Shown one piece after another: positions 58,683 through 64,000 of a stretch of 64,000 bases of DNA (its first letter is position 1; each line of letters begins with the position of its first letter). The DNA comes from Cryptosporangium minutisporangium (GTDB lineage Bacteria > Actinomycetota > Actinomycetes > Mycobacteriales > Cryptosporangiaceae). The notes below the pieces were generated by a model. It did not search any database, was not told the origin of the DNA, and saw only the letters and a list, made by a program, of their open reading frames with translations. The position numbers and the translations under genes are program-made. The DNA lies in the NCBI RefSeq assembly GCF_039536245.1, contig NZ_BAAAYN010000011.1, forward strand, positions 1 to 64,000. Direction: 5' to 3'.

Positions 58683-58765
58683 GTAAGTGGCGCCGCGAGG
58701 CCTGTCAACGGGCCCCGGTACGGCAGGCGCACAATGGTGCGGACGTGGGTGCGGGAGGAGTAACG

Positions 58766-59488
58766 ATGTCGGATGCCCTGGCGCGGGAGCACCGGACGGT
58801 CAGCCGGGTCACGACGATCCTGGAGGCCGCCGGTCAGAGCCGGGACGGAGTGCGCCTCGCCGGTCTGGCCGCGCTGCTGGGCGCCCCGAAGTCCTCGGTG
58901 CACGGCCTGGTGAAGGGTCTCGTCGCGACCGGTTACCTGGAGGAACAGGCCGGCGTCTACCGCCTGGGCCCGGCCCTGGACGTCCTGGTGCGACCGGCGC
59001 GCGCGGAGTTCACGCTGTCGGCCCGCCGTGCCCTGGAGAGCCTCCAGCAGACGTTCGACGAGACCGCGATCCTCTGCCGTCTGGTGGGGGACGCCGTCGT
59101 CTACGTGGAGATGGTGGAGTCCCGCCGGATGATTCGGTACTCGGCGCCGCTCAACCAGCGGCGACCGCTCTACCCGACCAGCTCGGGCAAGTGCTTCCTC
59201 GCCCACTTCTCGCCGCGTCGGCGGGCGGCCTACCTCGCCGAGCACGTCGAGGAGGCACGGCGTGCGCTGGTCGAGGACGAGTTGGAGCGCGTCCGCGAGC
59301 AGGGTTACGCCGTCAACCGGGGCGAGACGGTACCGGACGTCTCCGCGGCCGCGAGCCCGATCGTCGTGCAGGGCCGGGTCGTGGGCGCTCTGGCCGTGGC
59401 CGGTCCGAGTGCCCGGATGGCCGACGAGCTGGAGCAGGTCGCGGCCGCGGTGCGCGACGAGGCGGCCAAGGTGGCGCCACGCCTGTGA
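58766..59488 (+). CDS. IclR-family transcriptional regulator
   Basis: A 240-residue IclR regulator. The N-terminal winged helix (VSRVTTILEAAGQ, RLAGLAALLGAPKSSVHGLVKGLVATGYLEE) is followed by an IclR effector domain with PLYPTSSGKCFLA and a C-terminal VSAAASPIVVQGRVVGALAVAGP. ATG 58766 has GGAGGAG six bases upstream. It probably binds the double operators at 58647 and 55866, controlling the ligase, the dehydratase and itself. The effector is unknown, often an aromatic or acyl acid in this family. Confidence 0.93.
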   Translation: MSDALAREHRTVSRVTTILEAAGQSRDGVRLAGLAALLGAPKSSVHGLVKGLVATGYLEEQAGVYRLGPALDVLVRPARAEFTLSARRALESLQQTFDETAILCRLVGDAVVYVEMVESRRMIRYSAPLNQRRPLYPTSSGKCFLAHFSPRRRAAYLAEHVEEARRALVEDELERVREQGYAVNRGETVPDVSAAASPIVVQGRVVGALAVAGPSARMADELEQVAAAVRDEAAKVAPRL

Positions 59489-59495
59489 CCGGCGA

Positions 59496-59702
59496 TCAGC
59501 GGCTCTCCAACTCGGCGATCCGCGCCTCCAGGGTGGACACGATCGAGAGCAGCCCGAGCACCGCCTTGCGCATGACGATCTGGTCGTCCTTGTTGATCCG
59601 GGTGGCGTCCAGGTCCTTCAGCCGGTCGAGCAGGTCCGCCGTCAGCTCCGCGTTCGGGGCCGCCTCGATCTCCTGCACCGTGCTACCGATGTAGCCGGAC
59701 AT
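59496..59702 (-). CDS. Small protein at the end of the 2-oxoacid dehydrogenase operon
   Basis: A 68-residue protein I do not recognise. It starts SGYIGSTVQEIEAAPNAEL and is predicted mainly helical, ending in a heptad-like VLGLLSIVSTLEARIAELESR that could form a coiled coil. Its ATG overlaps the E2 catalytic gene stop by one base (TGATG), so it is co-translated with the complex. It might act as a small assembly or peripheral-subunit-binding factor for a complex that lacks the usual binding domain; that is speculation. Confidence 0.78.
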   Translation of the reverse strand: MSGYIGSTVQEIEAAPNAELTADLLDRLKDLDATRINKDDQIVMRKAVLGLLSIVSTLEARIAELESR

Positions 59703-60442
59703 CAGGAACCTCCGATGGTCTGGTCGATCCAGGTGGGATCCTCGAGCCGCCGCTTGACGTCGGTCAGGAACCGCGCGGCGTCCGCGCCGTCGACGATCCG
59801 GTGATCGTAGGAGAGCGCGAGGTAGACCATCGACCGGATCGCCACCCACTCGCCGCCCTCGGCGTCGGTCAGGGCGACCGGGCGACGCACGACCGCGCCG
59901 GTGCCGAGGATCGCGGACTGCGGTGCGTTGATGATCGGGGTGTCGAACAGTGCGCCGCGGCTCCCGGTGTTCGTGATCGTGAACGTCCCGCCGCTCCCCT
60001 CGTCCGGCCGGAGTTTGCTCTCCCGAGTGCGGGTCGCGACGTCGTCGATCGCGACGGCCAGGCCCGCCAGGTCCAGTTCCTGAGCGTCCCGGATCACCGG
60101 CACCATCAGCCCGCGCTCGGTGTCGACCGCGATCCCCAGGTGCTGCGCCGGGTGGTACTCGATCTCGTGCGTCTCCGGAACCACCGACGCGTTGACGACC
60201 CGGTGCTCGGCCAGCGCCTGGACCGCGGCGAGCGCGAAGAACGGGAGGTAGGACAGCCCGACGCCGTGCCGGGACCGGAACGCGTCCTTGGTCCGGCGGC
60301 GGGCCTCGGTGATCCCGCTGACGTCCGCCTCGACGACGGACGTCAGCTGCGCGGACGTCTGCAGCGACTCGACCATCCGGGTCGCGATGATCTTCCGCAT
60401 CCGGGTCATCCGCTCCCGGTAGGGAGCCTGTACCTGTGTCAT
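59702..60442 (-). CDS. 2-oxoacid dehydrogenase E2, catalytic domain only
   Basis: A 246-residue acyltransferase of the BCKDH/PDH E2 family. Catalytic His214 and Asp218 lie in LSYDHRIVDGADAARFL. It begins directly with ERMTRMRKIIATRMVESL, so both the lipoyl domain and the peripheral subunit-binding domain normally at the N-terminus are missing. The lipoyl domain is a separate protein at 61802. It would transfer the acyl group from that protein to CoA. The start has no in-frame extension with homology, and the gap to the E3 gene is seven bases. Confidence 0.92.
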   Translation of the reverse strand: MTQVQAPYRERMTRMRKIIATRMVESLQTSAQLTSVVEADVSGITEARRRTKDAFRSRHGVGLSYLPFFALAAVQALAEHRVVNASVVPETHEIEYHPAQHLGIAVDTERGLMVPVIRDAQELDLAGLAVAIDDVATRTRESKLRPDEGSGGTFTITNTGSRGALFDTPIINAPQSAILGTGAVVRRPVALTDAEGGEWVAIRSMVYLALSYDHRIVDGADAARFLTDVKRRLEDPTWIDQTIGGS

Positions 60443-60449
60443 GAACGCC

Positions 60450-61805
60450 CTATCCGTGAACGTGGAGCGGCTTCCCGGCCAGCAGCAGGTGCGCCTCGCC
60501 GATCGCCTCGGACTGGGTGGGGTGGGGGTGAATCAGCGTCGCCACCTGCGACGGAGGCGGCTGGAGCGCGTAGAGCACCTGGGCTTCCGCGATCAGCTCG
60601 CTCACCCGGTCACCGACGAGGTGGGTCCCCACGACGCGATCGCCGGTCGCGACCAGCTTCACCGCGCCGCGGGTGCCGAGGATCGCCGAGCGCCCGTTGC
60701 CGGTGAGGTCGTAGGTGACGGTCCGCACGGCGTCGGCACCGTACCGGTCGACGGCCTGCCGCTCGGTGAGCCCCACCGAGGCCACCTCGGGTGAGCTGTA
60801 GGTGACCCGCGGGACGCCGTCGTAGTCGATCGGATCGACGTCCAGCCCGGCGAGGTGCTCCGCGGCCAGGATGCCCTCGGCGAAGCCGGCGTGTGCCAGC
60901 TGCGGTGTGTTCAGGAGGTCGCCCACCGCGTAGACCCCCGGCACGGAGGTACGGCCGAACTCGTCGACGACGACGTGGCCGTCGCGCAGCTCGACCGGCA
61001 ACCCCTCGGTGTTCGGACGCCGCCCGACCGCCACCAGCAGCACCTCGGCGTCGAGGGTGGCGCCGTCGGCCAGCGTGACCCGCGCACCGTCCGCGGTTTG
61101 TTCGACCGCGGTGGCCCGCGCACCGAGCCGGAGCCCGATCTTCCGCCGCCGGAACGCCCGTTCGAGCAGCTTGGAGCTGTCCTCGTCCTCGTTCGGCAGC
61201 AGGTGCGGGAGTGCCTCGACGATCGTCACCGAAGCACCCAGGGACGTCCAGGCCGAGGCGAACTCGCAGCCGATGACGCCGCCGCCCAGCACCACCGCGG
61301 AGCTCGGCACGGCGTCCAGCCGCAGCGCGTCGTCCGAGGTGAGCACCGTGCGGCCGTCCACGGTGATGCCCCGGGGCACCACCGGCGCGGACCCGGTCGC
61401 GACGACCACGGCGGATCCCCGGTACTCGTCGTCGCCGACCCGCACCGTGTCGGGAGCGACGAGCTGCCCCTCCCCCGAGATCACCGTGATGCCCCGACCG
61501 GCGATCAGGCCCTGCAGGCCCTTCCAGTTCTTGGCGATCACCGCGTCCATGTACTTGTGGACACCCGCCATGTCGACGCCGTCGAACGTCGCCCGGATGC
61601 CGACGCCTGCGCTGCCACGGGTGGCGTCCGCGACCTCGCCGGCGTGCAGCAGCGCCTTGGTCGGGATGCACCCGCGGTGCAGGCAGGTGCCCCCGACCCG
61701 GTCCTTCTCCACCAGCGTGACGGTCTTGCCGAGCTCGGCGGCGCGGAGAGCGGCGGCATAACCACCGCTGCCGCCGCCGAGCACGACCAAATCCGAGAAA
61801 CTCAC
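60450..61805 (-). CDS. lpdA: Dihydrolipoyl dehydrogenase (E3)
   Basis: A 451-residue flavoprotein with FAD motif LGGGSGGYAAALRAAELG, redox-active disulfide Cys41/Cys46 in GGTCLHRGCIPTK, a second Rossmann motif VVLGGGVIGCEFAS, and the catalytic His-Glu segment HPHPTQSEAIGE at the C-terminus. It reoxidises the dihydrolipoyl group of the adjacent lipoyl protein with NAD+. GTG 61805 overlaps the lipoyl gene stop (GTGA). The symbol is the generic one for E3. Confidence 0.95.
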   Translation of the reverse strand: MSFSDLVVLGGGSGGYAAALRAAELGKTVTLVEKDRVGGTCLHRGCIPTKALLHAGEVADATRGSAGVGIRATFDGVDMAGVHKYMDAVIAKNWKGLQGLIAGRGITVISGEGQLVAPDTVRVGDDEYRGSAVVVATGSAPVVPRGITVDGRTVLTSDDALRLDAVPSSAVVLGGGVIGCEFASAWTSLGASVTIVEALPHLLPNEDEDSSKLLERAFRRRKIGLRLGARATAVEQTADGARVTLADGATLDAEVLLVAVGRRPNTEGLPVELRDGHVVVDEFGRTSVPGVYAVGDLLNTPQLAHAGFAEGILAAEHLAGLDVDPIDYDGVPRVTYSSPEVASVGLTERQAVDRYGADAVRTVTYDLTGNGRSAILGTRGAVKLVATGDRVVGTHLVGDRVSELIAEAQVLYALQPPPSQVATLIHPHPTQSEAIGEAHLLLAGKPLHVHG

Positions 61806-62047
61806 GGCACCTCGATCGCGGCGATCTCGGTGCCGACCGGGTAGACCTCCTCGGGCTCGGCGGTGCCGTGCCGGAGGATCCCGGACGCCGGGGCGGCCAC
61901 CTCGTTCTCCACCTTGTCGGTCGCGACGACGTAGATCGGCTGCTCCTCCTCGACCGGCTGCCCGTCCTCGACGAGCCACTCCAGGAAGGTCACCTCCGTC
62001 GTGGCCATCGTCAGCTTCGGAACCTGGACGGGGACTTTCTGGGTCAT
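61802..62047 (-). CDS. Free-standing lipoyl-domain protein
   Basis: An 81-residue lipoyl/biotinyl-fold protein with the lipoylation lysine Lys45 in ATDKVENEV and the usual EWLVEDGQPVEEEQPI before it and GILRHGTAEPEEVYPVGTEI after it. It lies between E1 beta and E3 genes (four-base overlaps each side) and takes the place of the N-terminal domain missing from the E2. It resembles GcvH-like or short-E2 carriers but sits in a branched-chain-type operon. Confidence 0.93.
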   Translation of the reverse strand: MTQKVPVQVPKLTMATTEVTFLEWLVEDGQPVEEEQPIYVVATDKVENEVAAPASGILRHGTAEPEEVYPVGTEIAAIEVP

Positions 62048-63054
62048 TTGCTGTATCCCACGGTTGCGCGAACGGCCGCAGCGATGCGGTCGGCGTTGGG
62101 GTAGACGGCGGCTTCCAGGTCCTTCGCGGCCGGAATCGGCCGGAACCGGGAGCCGACGCGGGCCACCGGAGCCCGCAATTGTCCGAACAGGCCGGTGTTG
62201 ATCTGGGCGGCGATCTCGGCGCCGGGGCCGGCGAACTCGACCGCGTAGTGCGCCACGACCGCCCGGGCGGTCCGGCCGACCGACTCCAGCACCGCGGGCA
62301 TGTCGAGCGGTACCAGCGTGCGCAGGTCGAGGACCTCCACGTCGATACCGTCCGCCTCCAGCGCGGTGGCGGCGTCCAGCGCGTCGTACACGCCCCGGCC
62401 GTACGTCACGACCGTGACGTCCGAGCCCGCGCGCTTGATGTCGGCCTTGCCGAACTCGACGACGTGGTTACCGGTCGGCACCGGGCCGCGCTTGCCGTAG
62501 AGCGCCGTGGTCTCCAGGAACAGCACCGGGTCGGGGTCGAAGATCGCGGCCTTCAGCAGGCCCTTCGCGTCCGCGGGGGTGCTGGGCACCACCACCTTGA
62601 TGCCGGGCATGTGCATGAACCAGGCTTCCAGCGACTGCGAGTGGGTGGCGCCCGAGCCCAGCCCACCGAAGCTCGCGGTCCGGATCGTCACCGGGCACGG
62701 CGTGCGGCCGGCCGAGGTGAACCGGGCCTTGGCGGCGAGGTTCACGATCTGGTCCACGGCGATGCCGATGAAGTCCATGATCATGATCTCGGCGACCGGG
62801 AGCCGCCCCTCGATCGCGGCACCGATCGCGGCGCCCGCGATCGCGGCCTCCGAGATCGGCGTGTTCAGCACCCGGTCGGCACCGTGCTTGGTGGACAGGC
62901 CGGAGCTCACGTGGTTGACGCCGCTCGCCGGATCGGCGAGGTCCTCGCCGAGCAGGAACACCCGCTCGTCCTCGGCGAGCGCCTCGTCCAGGGCCGCGTT
63001 CAGCGCCGCCAGCACGGTCATCGTCTTGGTTCCGGTCTCTGTGACGGCGGTCAC
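62044..63054 (-). CDS. 2-oxoacid dehydrogenase E1 beta subunit
   Basis: A 336-residue ThDP-enzyme beta subunit: FLLGEDLADPASGVNHVSSGL, NTPISEAAIAGAAIGAAIEG (with the Glu that activates ThDP), RTPCPVTIRTASFGG, HSQSLEAWFMHMPGIKVVVPSTPADAKGLL and EVLDLRTLVPLD. It pairs with the alpha subunit upstream to decarboxylate a branched-chain or similar 2-oxoacid. GTG 63054 overlaps the alpha stop and its own stop overlaps the lipoyl gene start. Confidence 0.94.
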   Translation of the reverse strand: MTAVTETGTKTMTVLAALNAALDEALAEDERVFLLGEDLADPASGVNHVSSGLSTKHGADRVLNTPISEAAIAGAAIGAAIEGRLPVAEIMIMDFIGIAVDQIVNLAAKARFTSAGRTPCPVTIRTASFGGLGSGATHSQSLEAWFMHMPGIKVVVPSTPADAKGLLKAAIFDPDPVLFLETTALYGKRGPVPTGNHVVEFGKADIKRAGSDVTVVTYGRGVYDALDAATALEADGIDVEVLDLRTLVPLDMPAVLESVGRTARAVVAHYAVEFAGPGAEIAAQINTGLFGQLRAPVARVGSRFRPIPAAKDLEAAVYPNADRIAAAVRATVGYSK

Positions 63055-64000
63055 GACGGGATGCCCTCCATGTTCACGAAGACGTCCTGGTCGAGCTCGG
63101 CCAGGTCCGGGGCGGGTGCGGCGAGGACCTCGGCCAGCGCGGCCTCGACCTGCGCGGTGGCGTCCTCGTCGATCGCGGTGAGCTCGTCCGCGGAGAGCGC
63201 ACCGGAGTCGAGCAGCTTCTGCCGGTACCGCGGGATCGGGTCGGCCTCCTTCGCCGCGGCCAGCTCCTCGGCCGGCAGGTACTTCTGCTGATCGCCGAAG
63301 TAGTGGCCCTCGAAGCGGAACGTCACCGCCTCGATGAACGTCGGGCCGCCGCCGCTCCGGCCGCGCTCGACCGCCGCGGTGACAGCCCGGTGGACGGCCT
63401 CGGGGTCGTTGCCGTCGACCCGCTCGCCCGGCATCGCGTACGCCAGGCGACGGTCGACGACCTGGTCGATGTTCATCGTGTCGCCGATCGGCGTCATCTC
63501 GGCCCAGAGGTTGTTCTGGCAGACGAAGACGACCGGCAGCTGCCACGTGGACGCCAGGTTCATGCCCTCGTGGAACGAGCCGGTGTTGGTCGCGCCGTCG
63601 CCGAAGCACACCGCGGTGACCCGGTCACTGCCCTGCTGCTTGGCCGCGAGCGCGAGCCCGACCGCGACCGGCACGCCGGCGCCGACGATCCCGGTGGTGA
63701 GCGCGACGCCCTGCTCGGGAGCGGTGATGTGCATGGTGCCGCCCTTGCCGCGGGAGGCGCCGATGCTCTTGCCCATGATCTCGCCGAGGATCTCGGTGAG
63801 CGGCACGCCCTTGCCGACCAGGTCGTGGATGCCCCGGTAGGTCGTCACGAGTCGGTCGTCCCGGCGCAGCGCGGCGCCGACACCGGCGGCGACCGCCTCC
63901 TGGCCACGGGACGGCCAGATCACCGCGAAGAACTCACCGCGGCCGATGCCTTTCCGCAACCGCGCGTCGACCGCTTGGGCCAGCGTCATCGTGATGTACA
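63051..64000 (-). CDS. 2-oxoacid dehydrogenase E1 alpha subunit (5' end beyond window)
   Basis: At least 312 residues. It has SRGQEAVAAGVGAAL, RGKGGTMHI, the ThDP motif CFGDGATNTGSFHEGMNLASTWQLPVVFVCQNN (landmark), and FIEAVTFRFEGHYFGD. The reading frame stays open to the window edge: residues YIT precede the ATG at 63989 and fit the family's start region, so the gene begins outside. It heads an operon E1 alpha, E1 beta, lipoyl, E3, E2, small protein. Confidence 0.93.
   Translation of the reverse strand, partial: YITMTLAQAVDARLRKGIGRGEFFAVIWPSRGQEAVAAGVGAALRRDDRLVTTYRGIHDLVGKGVPLTEILGEIMGKSIGASRGKGGTMHITAPEQGVALTTGIVGAGVPVAVGLALAAKQQGSDRVTAVCFGDGATNTGSFHEGMNLASTWQLPVVFVCQNNLWAEMTPIGDTMNIDQVVDRRLAYAMPGERVDGNDPEAVHRAVTAAVERGRSGGGPTFIEAVTFRFEGHYFGDQQKYLPAEELAAAKEADPIPRYRQKLLDSGALSADELTAIDEDATAQVEAALAEVLAAPAPDLAELDQDVFVNMEGIPS

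Overview
The window is a very GC-rich stretch from an actinomycete-like chromosome. The evidence is the base composition, frequent GTG starts, GTGA/ATGA start-stop overlaps, and protein families typical of Actinomycetota (P450 with a tiny [3Fe-4S] ferredoxin, KshA-like Rieske oxygenases, paired acyl-CoA dehydrogenases). I cannot name genus or species. I saw no tRNA, rRNA, CRISPR array or transposase. About 60 genes are supportable. Nearly all are catabolic and look like a large accessory region for breaking down a hydrophobic, probably cyclic or terpenoid/steroid-like substrate. The substrate itself is inference.

Layout. 1-813 is gene-free repeat DNA. 814-6059 (-) is an operon of four acyl-CoA dehydrogenases and an enoyl-CoA hydratase. 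It is followed by an SDR, a GntR/FCD regulator and an acyl-CoA synthetase (-). A divergent operon at 9380-13761 (+) carries a CaiB-type CoA-transferase, an acyl-CoA dehydrogenase, a second CoA-transferase and a hydratase. 13866-25728 (-) holds TauD-SDR-CMD, P450-ferredoxin, and a long operon (SMP-30-like, SDR, Rieske oxygenase, 33-codon mini-ORF, SDR, TPP enzyme, aldehyde dehydrogenase). 25864-29709 (+) is AcuI-like reductase, double-hotdog dehydratase and ligase. 29759-35633 is a decay zone of truncated and frameshifted genes around one intact TIR-NTPase-TPR (NLR-like) gene. 35661-41057 holds an unusual dehydrogenase and a VOC/kinase/acyl-CoA dehydrogenase set that recalls 4-hydroxyacyl-CoA kinase systems, plus a divergent TetR-SDR pair. 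41058-42404 is a second repeat region with a 32-bp-period array. 42405-49783 (+) has a Rieske oxygenase, ferredoxins, two amidohydrolase paralogues, an alpha/beta hydrolase and a NuoF-like flavoprotein with ferredoxin. Then come an NRAMP transporter, a double-domain TetR, a BVMO-Rieske pair, a dehydratase/ligase pair under an IclR regulator, and a branched-chain-type 2-oxoacid dehydrogenase cluster that runs off the right edge.

How it fits together. Oxygenases (three Rieske, one P450, one BVMO, one TauD) open or hydroxylate the substrate. SDRs, the TPP enzyme and the aldehyde dehydrogenase give acids. Three ligases and two CoA-transferases make thioesters. Six acyl-CoA dehydrogenases, hydratases and SDRs do beta-oxidation-like steps. 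A near-palindrome, ATCnTTrCAAnGAT, lies at five promoters spread over 50 kb and ties most of these units into one regulon. Separate small operator pairs belong to an IclR and a TetR unit.

Most notable items: the five-site operator family; a 2-oxoacid dehydrogenase whose E2 is split into a free lipoyl protein and a free catalytic domain; a 33-codon ORF resembling the first residues of the BVMO gene, next to a paralogous Rieske gene; a 71-bp terminal-inverted-repeat element, one copy inside a coding frame and one supplying a stop codon; the NLR-like gene in a gene graveyard; and paired amidohydrolases, one lacking two metal/catalytic Asp residues.
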